Assembly (NCBI GenBank): GCA_013327885.1
Contig: JABUMY010000003.1
Coordinates: 186,001-250,000, forward strand
Source: Flavisolibacter longurius
GTDB lineage: Bacteria; Bacteroidota; Bacteroidia; Chitinophagales; Chitinophagaceae
Length of the DNA stretch: 64,000 bases
Reading direction: 5' to 3'
Numbering within the stretch: the first letter of the stretch is position 1; every line of letters starts with the position of its first letter. The notes under the pieces are model-generated. The model saw only the letters and a program-made list of their open reading frames with translations. It had not been told where the DNA came from and searched no databases. The translations under genes were made by a program, and so were the position numbers. Shown here one piece after another: positions 9,002-17,068 of this stretch.

Positions 9002-9856
9002 TCACCATTGCCGGAAACTCATGGAAACAAAAGCCAGCACATCGGGCAGGGCCTCTCGCCAGTAGGTCCAGTTATGAGCGCCGTCGCGTACGCGGAACTC
9101 ATGCGGGATCTCTTTTTTCTTCATGGCAATATGCACCAGTGAATTGCCTTCGTATAAAAAATCATCGTCGCCGCAATCAATATACCAGCGAACGGCTTTT
9201 TTGCTGCTGTCGGGCATGTTGTTAATCAGCGCAAGAGCACTGTGGCGGTTGTAATAGTTGCTGATAACCGAATCAGGAAGCGTTTGTTTGGTATGCCTGA
9301 CAGACGCTTTGGTCTCTTCCAGCGAAAGCGGGCCGGCATAAGCGCTCAGCGGACAAGCCGCAGCAAACATATCGGGTCGATGCAGGGCGTACATAAAAGA
9401 ACCGCCGCCGCCCATGCTCAGGCCACTGATGGCACGGTAACGTTTTTCTGTTTTCGTGCGGTAGGTTTTTTCAATGTGCGGAATCAATTCCTGGAAGAAA
9501 AAATCTTCGTAGCGCCAGTCGCCTTTTGGATCGTTAAAATAGCCACGTCTGCCGGTATTGGCATCTGGCATTACAATGATCATGGCCGTTGCTTTTCCTT
9601 CGCTTACGGCTTTGTCGGTAATGTTTTGTACTTCGCCAAATTGTACCCAACCCGTCTGATCGTCGCCGGCGCCGTGCAGCAGGTAAAGTACAGGGTAACT
9701 GCGTTGCGAGGTTTCATAATCGGCCGGCAGGTAAATGGCGAACTTGCGGTCCATGTTCAGGATTTTGCTTTTTACCGTAAGGTTGTCGAACACTTTGCCG
9801 CTTTGTGCTACTGCTAAAAAAGGAAGAAGGAAAAGAAGCGTAAAAAATTTTTTCAT
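9002..9856 (-). CDS. Secreted CE1/esterase D-like carbohydrate esterase
   Basis: The 284-residue protein has a signal peptide (residues 1-18, ending AVAQ) and a single alpha/beta-hydrolase domain. The oxyanion region is YLLHGAGDDQTGW, the nucleophile elbow is GLSMGGGG with Ser147, and a late His in RDGAHNWTYW would complete the triad. This layout matches the enterochelin-esterase-like and feruloyl or acetyl-xylan esterase group (Esterase_PHB/CE1). It probably removes acyl groups from plant polysaccharide in the periplasm; the exact ester is unknown. It is monocistronic and convergent with the small gene at 8537. Confidence 0.83.
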   Translation of the reverse strand: MKKFFTLLFLLPFLAVAQSGKVFDNLTVKSKILNMDRKFAIYLPADYETSQRSYPVLYLLHGAGDDQTGWVQFGEVQNITDKAVSEGKATAMIIVMPDANTGRRGYFNDPKGDWRYEDFFFQELIPHIEKTYRTKTEKRYRAISGLSMGGGGSFMYALHRPDMFAAACPLSAYAGPLSLEETKASVRHTKQTLPDSVISNYYNRHSALALINNMPDSSKKAVRWYIDCGDDDFLYEGNSLVHIAMKKKEIPHEFRVRDGAHNWTYWREALPDVLAFVSMSFRQW

Positions 9857-10015
9857 ATTGCTGCTGTTGCTTTTGGGTGAGACCTTGAAGATAATTCTTT
9901 GGTAACGGATAGAAAAGTTGCGGTTGTGCTTATCAGAAAGTCAATTTCTGTTCGGTGTTCAATTTAAAATGGAAACAGTTGAAATGGGGTGGTTTCTATA
10001 TTTGGAAACATTTGC

Positions 10016-10023
10016 TACATTTG
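10016..10023 (+). promoter_or_regulatory. Putative -7 box of the toxin-antitoxin pair
   Basis: TACATTTG matches the Bacteroidota -7 consensus TAnnTTTG exactly. Transcription would start near 10030, 9 bases before the GTG codon proposed as toxin start. A TTTG at 10001-10004 is too close to be the -33 box, so only the -7 element is supported. Confidence 0.45.
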
Positions 10024-10038
10024 CTTAAAACTGCTGCT

Positions 10039-10383
10039 GTGCGCTATTTCGAAACAAGGTTTTTAGAAGAGGCAAATGCTTTTTTGGCTAGCCTTGATCC
10101 GAAATCGGCCGCAAAGGTCATTTACAACATCGATCTCGCAGAGCAGACAAACGATCCAAGATTGTTTAAAAAGTTACAGGATGAAATCTGGGAATTCAGA
10201 ACGAGGTATGCAGGCACACAAATTCGGTTACTTGCGTTTTGGGATAAAAGCAACAACAAAGAAACGCTTGTAATAGCAACGCATGGCTTTATCAAGAAGG
10301 TCGACAAAGTGTCTGCAAAAGAAATAGAGCGGGCAGAAAATCTTCGGAAAAAATACGTTGAAGAAAAGCAACGAAAACATTAA
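10039..10383 (+). CDS. higB: HigB/RelE-superfamily toxin (Gp49-like)
   Basis: From the GTG at 10039 the product is 114 residues, beginning VRYFETRFLEEANAFL, the usual length and N-terminus of Gp49-like toxins. The frame is open back to a GTG at 9955, but that extra part is odd in composition and lies upstream of the likely promoter. The motifs KKLQDEIWEFRTRY and RLLAFWDK and the segment ATHGFIKKVDK are typical of the superfamily, which acts as a ribosome-dependent mRNA endonuclease. Two bases separate it from the next gene, an XRE antitoxin, giving the toxin-first order known for higBA. Confidence 0.82.
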   Translation: MRYFETRFLEEANAFLASLDPKSAAKVIYNIDLAEQTNDPRLFKKLQDEIWEFRTRYAGTQIRLLAFWDKSNNKETLVIATHGFIKKVDKVSAKEIERAENLRKKYVEEKQRKH

Positions 10384-10385
10384 CC

Positions 10386-10712
10386 ATGGCAAAGACCAAA
10401 ATGAAAACATATTCCCTCGCCGAGATGAAGGACAAATACATTGGTAAAGAGGGGACAAAACAACGGGAACAATACGAGTACGAGCTTCGGATGGATATCC
10501 TCGGACGCATGATAAAACAAGCAAGACAGGAACGAAACCTGACACAAGAACAGTTGGGTGAATTGGTAGGTGTTCAAAAAGCGCAGATCTCTAAACTGGA
10601 GAGTAGTGCAAACAGTGCCACGATTGACACCATCATAAAGGTGTTCAAAGCGCTTAAAGCCGACATTCACTTCAACGTGACCATTGAAAAAAAGCCGCTT
10701 CAGCTTACCTGA
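10386..10712 (+). CDS. higA: HigA-like XRE-family antitoxin
   Basis: This 108-residue protein has a charged N-terminal part (residues 1-40, probably toxin-binding) and a C-terminal helix-turn-helix. The DNA-binding unit reads LTQEQLGELVGVQKAQISKLE at about residues 55-75. It should neutralise the upstream toxin and repress the pair through operator binding. The start is 2 bases after the toxin stop codon, so translation is probably coupled. There is no sign of decay in either gene. Confidence 0.85.
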   Translation: MAKTKMKTYSLAEMKDKYIGKEGTKQREQYEYELRMDILGRMIKQARQERNLTQEQLGELVGVQKAQISKLESSANSATIDTIIKVFKALKADIHFNVTIEKKPLQLT

Positions 10713-10862
10713 TAAAAGCGGTAACTATGACGTTCATCCACGCAAAAAGGTCTCAGTTGCAATGTGCAAAGTTTAGAAGGTTCAATCAATAGTGAAACAA
10801 ATCGAACGCATACCTGCTATAGGTACAATAGCAATTTTTTACTAATAGGAAGAGAAAGGCAA

Positions 10863-12251
10863 GTGTGGCAGTTTCCATCGCAAGATGTATATTCACGATA
10901 CAAACCTTTCCCTTTGCCGAAACCGCAAAACCAGGAATTAAAACGCAGCCTGACCCCGCTTATGCTTTGGGGACTTGGCGTGGGTTACGTTATTTCCGGA
11001 ATGTATTTTGGCTGGAACCTTGGCCTCGAAAAAGGCGGTACGCTGGGCATGGCCATCGCCACCGTTTTTATCATCCTGCTTTATGTGTGCTTTACCTTCA
11101 GTTATACCGAACTGGCCTGCGCCATTCCTAAAGCCGGCGGTGCTTTTGATTACGCCAAACGGGCTCTCGGTGAAGACGTTGGTTTTCTCACCGGCATGGC
11201 ACAGAACATTGAATTTATTTTTGCACCACCGGCCATTGCCTTCGCCATCGGCGCCTACTTTAACCTGTTTTTTCCCCAGTTACCGGTACTGGCCATTGCC
11301 ATTGTGGCTTACCTGCTTTTTACACTTCTGAATATAACGGGAGTGAAAGCGGCAGCCACCTTCGAGTTGATCATTACTTTTTTTGCCGTTGGTGAGCTGT
11401 TGCTTTTTGCCGGCATCACCCTTCCCAGTTTCGAAGCGGTCAATTTAACGCAGGATGCTTTTCCAAACGGCTGGTCCGGCGTGGCAGCTTCCATTCCCTT
11501 TGCCATCTGGTTTTTCCTGGGCATTGAAGGCGTAGCCAACGTGGCCGAAGAAACCATCAACCCGCAAAAAGCGGTGGTAAAAGGGTTTGGTTCGGCCATA
11601 CTAACATTGGTGGTGCTTTGTGTGCTGACCTTTATCAGCGCTGTTGGTGTCGGCGGGTGGAAGGCTATCGTATACACGTCAGCGGGTACTGCATCCGATT
11701 CACCGCTGCCGCTGGCCATGGCCGGCGTAGTCGGCAATGGTGGCCTGCTTTATCACTTACTCATCACCGTTGGACTGTTTGGCCTGGTGGCCTCTTTCCA
11801 TGGGTTGATGCTGGCGGCAGGCCGGTCAAGCTTTGAGTTTGGCCGCGTTGGCTTTGCGCCTGCCTTCCTGGGAAGGGTCAATTCACGTTTTCGCACACCC
11901 GCAAATGCCTTGCTGGCCAACATGGTCATTGGTGTGCTGATCCTGCTTACGGGTAAAACGGCGGAGATCATTACCATTGCCGTTTTTGGTGCGCTGACCC
12001 TTTATATATTTTCGATGCTAGCCCTGTTGCAGCTACGCAAAAAAGAGCCCGGCCTGGAGCGGCCGTTCCGGGTACCGCTTTATCCCGTTTTACCGGTGGT
12101 TGCACTGGTCATTGGTCTTGTTTCGATCCTTGCCATGGCCGTTTTTAATGCGAGCCTTGCCTTTGTTTACTTGTTAGTGATGGGCGCCTCTTTTGCCTTG
12201 TTTAAACTGGTTCGGAAAAAAACAGCGATGCAGCCCTTACCCCTTAAATAG
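10863..12251 (+). CDS. Ethanolamine-type amino acid/amine permease (APC superfamily)
   Basis: The product is about 462 residues with 12 predicted membrane helices. The first conserved block reads LKRSLTPLMLWGLGVGYVIS and is followed by AIPKAGGAFDYAKRALG, which is characteristic of the ethanolamine permease branch of the amino acid-polyamine-choline superfamily. The start is uncertain: there is no ATG before the first helix, and the frame stays open to a GTG at 10764. GTG at 10863 leaves a normal-length cytoplasmic N-terminus of about 22 residues. It is the first gene of an operon whose other members predict gamma-glutamylation and oxidation of an amino alcohol, so import of ethanolamine or a related amine is the best guess. 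Confidence 0.8.
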   Translation: MWQFPSQDVYSRYKPFPLPKPQNQELKRSLTPLMLWGLGVGYVISGMYFGWNLGLEKGGTLGMAIATVFIILLYVCFTFSYTELACAIPKAGGAFDYAKRALGEDVGFLTGMAQNIEFIFAPPAIAFAIGAYFNLFFPQLPVLAIAIVAYLLFTLLNITGVKAAATFELIITFFAVGELLLFAGITLPSFEAVNLTQDAFPNGWSGVAASIPFAIWFFLGIEGVANVAEETINPQKAVVKGFGSAILTLVVLCVLTFISAVGVGGWKAIVYTSAGTASDSPLPLAMAGVVGNGGLLYHLLITVGLFGLVASFHGLMLAAGRSSFEFGRVGFAPAFLGRVNSRFRTPANALLANMVIGVLILLTGKTAEIITIAVFGALTLYIFSMLALLQLRKKEPGLERPFRVPLYPVLPVVALVIGLVSILAMAVFNASLAFVYLLVMGASFALFKLVRKKTAMQPLPLK

Positions 12252-12262
12252 CAAGAACTGTT

Positions 12263-13621
12263 ATGTCTGGAAACAATATTCTTTCGTATGTACAAGCGCA
12301 TCCTTCAGGCAGGGTAAAAATCGCCTTTGCCGATATCGATGGTGTGCTGCGGGGCAAATACATTTCAGCCGAAAAATTTTTATCTGTAGCCGAAAACGGT
12401 TTGGGTTTTTGTGACGTGGTGTTTGGCTGGGATGCAGCTGATGCTTCCTACGATAACAGTCGCTTTACCGGCTGGCATTCGGGTTACCCCGATTGTCCCG
12501 CCAAGCTGGACCTGGCAACGTTTCGCAAGATTCCCTGGGAAGAAGATATTCCATTTTTCCTGGGCGATTTTTGCTCCGCGGACGGCGAGCCGTCACCCGT
12601 ATGCCCGCGGCAGTTGCTGAAGAAAGTGGCTGCAGATGCAGAAGGTATGGGTTATGCGCCGGTTTTTTCGCAGGAGTTTGAATGGTTCAATTTTTCCGAA
12701 ACGCCGCAGTCGGCCAATGAAAAAGGCTACCGTAACCTGCAGCCTCTTACACCGGGCATGTTTGGTTATTCGGTGTTGCGCAGCACATTAAAAAATGATT
12801 TTTTTTCCGGTCTTTTTTCGCAACTGCAAAGTTTTGGCGTACCCCTGGAAGGACTGCATACGGAAACCGGTCCGGGTACTTACGAAGCAGCCATTGCGCA
12901 TGCGCCGATACTGGAAGCCGCTGACAGGGCGGTGCTGTTTAAAACGGCAGTAAAGGAGATCGCTTACAAGCATGGTGTGATGGCGACGTTCATGGCTAAG
13001 ATCCGGGAAGACCTGCCGGGTTGTGGTGGACATGTGCATCAAAGTCTTTGGAACAAGGACAAAACAGAAAACCTTTTTTACGATGGAAAAGATGGTCTCG
13101 GCATGAGTGCCCTGCTGAAACAATACCTCGCCGGGCAATTGTATTGCCTGCCTTTTTTGTTACCACTGTTTGCCCCCACCATCAATAGCTACAAGCGCCT
13201 GGTAGAAGGTGCCTGGGCGCCAACAACACTGACTTGGGGAATCGATAACCGTACTGTTGCGCTGCGGGTTTTGCCGGGAAGTAAACGGAGCTGCCGCCTT
13301 GAAACAAGGGTGGTGGGTGCCGATGTAAATCCTTACCTCGCCATGGCGGGTTGTTTGGCTGCAGGTCTTTACGGCATAAAGCAAAAGCTGGAACTAACAC
13401 AGGAATCGGTCAAAGGCAACGGTTACCGCGACCTGTCGAACGGAAGCCTGCCACGAACCCTGCAGGAGGCCACCGCTTTGCTGAAAGAATCCAGCATAGC
13501 CAAAGAGGTACTGGGTGAGGGCTTTGTAGAGCACTTTGTGCAAACAAGGGAATGGGAATGGCGCCAACACCTGAAAGCCGTTACCGACTGGGAGTATAGG
13601 CGGTATTTTGAGATCATATGA
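12263..13621 (+). CDS. Glutamine-synthetase-like gamma-glutamyl-amine ligase
   Basis: The 452-residue protein has the glutamine synthetase fold. It opens with a short beta-grasp domain with FADIDGVLRGKYIS, followed by the ATP-grasp-like catalytic domain. Metal and substrate motifs are intact: SQEFEWF, TETGPGTYEAA, GCGGHVHQSLW, NSYKRLVEGAWAP and RLETRVVGADVNPYLAMAG. Sequence context rather than nitrogen assimilation suggests its role: it lies 11 bp after an amine permease and before alcohol and aldehyde dehydrogenases and a PuuD-like hydrolase. Such GS-like proteins (PuuA, IpuC and GlnA4 types) attach glutamate to the amino group of putrescine, isopropylamine or ethanolamine. Ethanolamine is favoured because of the permease type; this is inference. 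Confidence 0.8.
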   Translation: MSGNNILSYVQAHPSGRVKIAFADIDGVLRGKYISAEKFLSVAENGLGFCDVVFGWDAADASYDNSRFTGWHSGYPDCPAKLDLATFRKIPWEEDIPFFLGDFCSADGEPSPVCPRQLLKKVAADAEGMGYAPVFSQEFEWFNFSETPQSANEKGYRNLQPLTPGMFGYSVLRSTLKNDFFSGLFSQLQSFGVPLEGLHTETGPGTYEAAIAHAPILEAADRAVLFKTAVKEIAYKHGVMATFMAKIREDLPGCGGHVHQSLWNKDKTENLFYDGKDGLGMSALLKQYLAGQLYCLPFLLPLFAPTINSYKRLVEGAWAPTTLTWGIDNRTVALRVLPGSKRSCRLETRVVGADVNPYLAMAGCLAAGLYGIKQKLELTQESVKGNGYRDLSNGSLPRTLQEATALLKESSIAKEVLGEGFVEHFVQTREWEWRQHLKAVTDWEYRRYFEII

Positions 13622-13663
13622 AACGAGAGACGTCAGACGAGAAACGGGAAACCACAAACTTCA
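13622..13663 (+). repeat. GACGAGAAACG-type repeat directly after the stop codon
   Basis: The words GAAACGAGAGACG, CAGACGAGAAACGGG and AAACC follow immediately after the ligase stop codon. The same AGACGAGAAACG word recurs at 18030-18077 (opposite strand) and 37443-37545. Confidence 0.55.
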
Positions 13664-13674
13664 AACTTGATTAA

Positions 13675-14823
13675 ATGACCTTCGATACAATCTATCAATA
13701 CAACTTTCCGACAACCATTCGCTTTGGTGCTGGGGCCAGCAATGAGTTGGGAGATTATCTTCAAAAGAACGGGTTGAGCCGTCCCTTGCTGGTAACAGAC
13801 CCGGTGGTGCGGGAGCTTCCCTTTTTCAAAAAGGCTGTGCAGCAACTGGCCATAAAAAACATCAGCACAGAAGTGTTTTCCGACCTGCACAAAAACCCGG
13901 TGAAGTCGGATGTGTACAAAGGCGCCGATGTTTACGACGGCACCGACCGTGATTGTATCATCGGCTTTGGCGGTGGCGTGGCCATTGATGTGGCCCGGGC
14001 CATTTGCCTGCGCATCAACCATCGCGAAGACCTTTTTGTGTATGATGACCTGATCGGCGGTGATGTGTACGTGACCAACGATGTTCCACATTTTATCACC
14101 ATCCCCACCACCGCGGGTACCGGCAGTGAAGTGGGTCGCAGTGCCATCATTGCCGATGATGAAACCCACCAGAAAAAGATCCTGTTCTCACCCAAACTGC
14201 TGGCCAAAATTGTGTTTGCCGACCCGCTGCTGACAATGGACCTGCCGCCATTTATCACCGCGGCCACCGGCATGGATGCGCTGACCCACAACATGGAAGC
14301 CTTCCTGGCAAAAATGCCCCACCCGCTTTGCGAGGGCATTGCGCTGGAGGGTATCCGGCTGGTCAGCCTGTCGCTGGAAAAAGCAGTGAACAAGCCGGAC
14401 CTGCAAAGCCGCAGCCAGATGCTCATTGCTTCACTGATGGGGGCCGTGGCGTTTCAAAAAGGACTGGGCGTGGTGCATTCGCTGGCACACCCGCTGTCGG
14501 CACTGCTGGATACACACCATGGACTGGCCAATGCCGTGAACATTCCTTACGGTATGCGCTTCAATATAGAGGGTTCGGAAGAAAAGTTCAGGCGGATAGC
14601 GCAAACGCTGGAACTGGAGGAAAACTCGGGTGAAGCGGTGGTACAATATCTTTTTGAGCTGAACACCGCCATTGGTATTCCGCACCGGTTGCGGGAGATT
14701 GGTGTGCTGACCGAACACATTGAACCCTTGAGCGACCTGGCCCTCGCCGATTTTGCGCATCCCAATAACCCAAAGCCGGTAAGCAGGGAGGATTTTCACC
14801 AGCTGTATACGGAAGCGTGGTGA
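13675..14823 (+). CDS. Iron-containing alcohol dehydrogenase
   Basis: The 382-residue protein belongs to the group III (Fe-ADH) family, with an N-terminal Rossmann-like domain and a helical metal-binding domain. The cofactor motif GFGGGVAIDVA sits near residue 97 and TTAGTGSEVG near 144. Metal ligands are intact: Asp201 and His205 in GMDALTHNMEAF, then His272 and His282 in the HSLAHPLSALLDTHHG stretch. In this operon it is expected to oxidise the free hydroxyl of a gamma-glutamylated amino alcohol to an aldehyde with NAD(P), handing the product to the aldehyde dehydrogenase encoded next. Start ATG at 13675 gives the normal family N-terminus. Confidence 0.87.
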   Translation: MTFDTIYQYNFPTTIRFGAGASNELGDYLQKNGLSRPLLVTDPVVRELPFFKKAVQQLAIKNISTEVFSDLHKNPVKSDVYKGADVYDGTDRDCIIGFGGGVAIDVARAICLRINHREDLFVYDDLIGGDVYVTNDVPHFITIPTTAGTGSEVGRSAIIADDETHQKKILFSPKLLAKIVFADPLLTMDLPPFITAATGMDALTHNMEAFLAKMPHPLCEGIALEGIRLVSLSLEKAVNKPDLQSRSQMLIASLMGAVAFQKGLGVVHSLAHPLSALLDTHHGLANAVNIPYGMRFNIEGSEEKFRRIAQTLELEENSGEAVVQYLFELNTAIGIPHRLREIGVLTEHIEPLSDLALADFAHPNNPKPVSREDFHQLYTEAW

Positions 14824-14883
14824 ATGGTGAGTGGTGAGTGGTGAGTGGTGAGTAGTGAGTAGTGAGTAGTGAGTAGTGAGTAG
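14822..14883 (+). repeat. GTGAGTG/GTGAGTA tandem repeat at a stop codon
   Basis: A seven-base unit (AGTGGTG, drifting to AGTAGTG) is repeated about eight times, starting at the TGA stop codon of the alcohol dehydrogenase gene itself. There is no spacer structure, so it is a simple tandem array and not CRISPR. Confidence 0.85.
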
Positions 14884-14933
14884 ACTAAAGAGGATTAGCA
14901 ATTATTCCTATCGTAGAGGAACAAACGTTTTTC

Positions 14934-17006
14934 ATGAAAAAAAGAATTGGGATTAGTTATACGGAGCTCTCGTTTCAAACCTATTGGGACTGGATTACGC
15001 CGGAAGACCTGGGCGATGATGTAGAACTGGTCCTTTTGTCGTTTGAGCGAAACAACCGGGAAGACCTGGCAACCTGTGATGGCTTTGTGCTGACCGGTGG
15101 CGTGGATGTGCATCCATCGGTTTATGGCGGTGCTATTGATTATCCTAACAAAACAGACCCGCTTTTACCCCAACGCGATGCTTTTGAAACGGCGATCTAC
15201 CACTATGCCGTTCAACACCGTTTGTCGTTGCTGGGAATCTGCCGCGGATTGCAACTGGTGAATTGTTTGGAAGGCGGCACCCTGGTGCAGGACCTTGGTG
15301 AAAACAACAGCCGGCACCGCAGGGAAGGAGCGGACAAGCAACATTCCGTTACCATTACAAGTAACAACTTGCTGGCCTCCGTGGTTGGCAATTTAGAAGG
15401 CACAGTGAACAGTGCCCACCACCAGGCTGTGGATGCTATTGGTGACAACTTGCTGGTAAGTGCACGTGCCGATGACGGCACCATCGAAGCAGTGGAGTGG
15501 AAAGAAAAAAAGGGAAAGGGTTTTTTACTTTGCGTGCAATGGCATCCGGAACGAATGGAAGAAAAAGAAAAACACCCTTTTTCACAAAACTGCAAAGCAA
15601 GTTTTTTACAGGAAGTCAGAAATACAACCATGAAAAAACTGATCATTACAAATCCTGGTACCGGGGAAGAAATAGCCACACTGAACCAGGACACACAGGC
15701 ATCGATTCAGCAAAAGCTTGTGCTGTTACAAGAGGGGCAAAAGGCATGGCAGGAAGTTCCGTTAGCGCAACGGGTCGCCATCCTGCATAAATTTTCTACC
15801 CTGCTGAAAGAGAACAGCGAAACGCTGGCTGCCATCCTGACCTCAGAGATGGGAAAACCCCTGCAGCAGTCTCGCAACGAGATTGCCGGCGCCTGTAAGC
15901 GTATTCACTGGCTCACGCAAAATGCTGAAAAATACCTGCAGCACGAGATCATGACCGATGAAGACGGCATGCAGGAAAAGATCGTGTACGAGCCGCTGGG
16001 TGTTGTGTGCAATATCTCCGCCTGGAACTATCCCTACCTGGTAGGCACAAACGTTTTTATTCCCGCATTGTTAGCTGGTAATGCAGTTCTTTACAAACCT
16101 TCGGAATATGCTACCCTCACGGGTTTAGAAATTGAAAAATGGCTGAAAGCCGCCGGCGTACCCGAAAATGTATTTCAAACCGCCATTGGCGACGGAGCAG
16201 TTGGTGAGCTATTGCTCGACCTTCCGCTGGATGGTTATTATTTTACCGGCTCCTACAAAACCGGCCAACACATTTACAACCGCGTGGCGCCAAAGATGGT
16301 TCCCTGCCAGTGTGAGTTGGGTGGCAAAGACCCGCTTTATGTTGCCGATGATGTCGCGGACATTGCGGCTGTTGCCGCCGCTACGGCCGATGGTGCCTTT
16401 TACAACAACGGCCAAAGCTGCTGCGCGGTGGAACGGATCTACGTGCACGAAAACATTTATACGCAATACCTTGACGCCTTCGTGGCCGAAGTATCCCGGT
16501 TCAAGATAGGTACACCCACGGAGGAAGGTGTTTACATCGGTCCGCTCAGTCGAAAAGATCAAGTCCTTTTTTTGGAAGAGCAGGTAAGGGAAGCAAAAGA
16601 AAAAGGTGCCCAGGTTTTACTGGGCGGTAAAAGGGTGGAAGGGAATGGCTATTATTTTCAGCCCACTGTTTTGGCCAACGTCGATCACAGCATGCGCATC
16701 ATGACCGAAGAATCGTTTGGTCCCCTGATTGGCATTATGAAAGTAGAAAGTGATGCTGAAGCGGTGAGCCTGATGCAGGACACGGAATACGGGCTAACGG
16801 CGGCTGTGTACAGCCAAAGCCGCGAAAGGGCCGAGGCCATTTTGCAGCAATTGAATACCGGCACGGTGTACTGGAATTGCTGCGACCGCGTTAGTGCGGC
16901 ACTGCCCTGGAGTGGCCGCAAACATTCGGGTTTTGGCGCTACTTTGTCACATAGCGGCCTTCGGGCATTTACCCGTCCCAAAGCCTATCATTTGCGGGGT
17001 GTTTAA
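14934..17006 (+). CDS. Fusion of PuuD-like glutamine amidotransferase and aldehyde dehydrogenase
   Basis: One 690-residue frame joins two complete enzymes. Residues 1-232 form a class I amidotransferase of the gamma-glutamyl-GABA hydrolase type: nucleophile Cys103 in GICRGLQL, and His204 and Glu206 in QWHPE. Residues 233-690 form a full NAD(P)-dependent aldehyde dehydrogenase that even begins with its own Met: Glu461 in CELGGKD and catalytic Cys496 in NNGQSCC. A weak AGGAAG lies 12 bases before the internal ATG at 15630, so separate initiation is possible. The predicted reactions are oxidation of a gamma-glutamyl aminoaldehyde to the acid and then cleavage to glutamate plus the amino acid (glycine if the substrate is ethanolamine). 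The order of domains is reversed relative to the pathway order. The frame is clean, with no stop between the parts. Confidence 0.85.
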   Translation: MKKRIGISYTELSFQTYWDWITPEDLGDDVELVLLSFERNNREDLATCDGFVLTGGVDVHPSVYGGAIDYPNKTDPLLPQRDAFETAIYHYAVQHRLSLLGICRGLQLVNCLEGGTLVQDLGENNSRHRREGADKQHSVTITSNNLLASVVGNLEGTVNSAHHQAVDAIGDNLLVSARADDGTIEAVEWKEKKGKGFLLCVQWHPERMEEKEKHPFSQNCKASFLQEVRNTTMKKLIITNPGTGEEIATLNQDTQASIQQKLVLLQEGQKAWQEVPLAQRVAILHKFSTLLKENSETLAAILTSEMGKPLQQSRNEIAGACKRIHWLTQNAEKYLQHEIMTDEDGMQEKIVYEPLGVVCNISAWNYPYLVGTNVFIPALLAGNAVLYKPSEYATLTGLEIEKWLKAAGVPENVFQTAIGDGAVGELLLDLPLDGYYFTGSYKTGQHIYNRVAPKMVPCQCELGGKDPLYVADDVADIAAVAAATADGAFYNNGQSCCAVERIYVHENIYTQYLDAFVAEVSRFKIGTPTEEGVYIGPLSRKDQVLFLEEQVREAKEKGAQVLLGGKRVEGNGYYFQPTVLANVDHSMRIMTEESFGPLIGIMKVESDAEAVSLMQDTEYGLTAAVYSQSRERAEAILQQLNTGTVYWNCCDRVSAALPWSGRKHSGFGATLSHSGLRAFTRPKAYHLRGV

Positions 17007-17068
17007 ATGCCCAGGTTTCGTTACATCCCAGCGGGCTTTCTTATCTTACAAAACAAAACGCTTGCAAT

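Noticed and set aside
14822-14883. Possible CRISPR array
   Set aside because: The unit is only seven bases with no spacers; it is a simple tandem repeat, and no cas gene is present.
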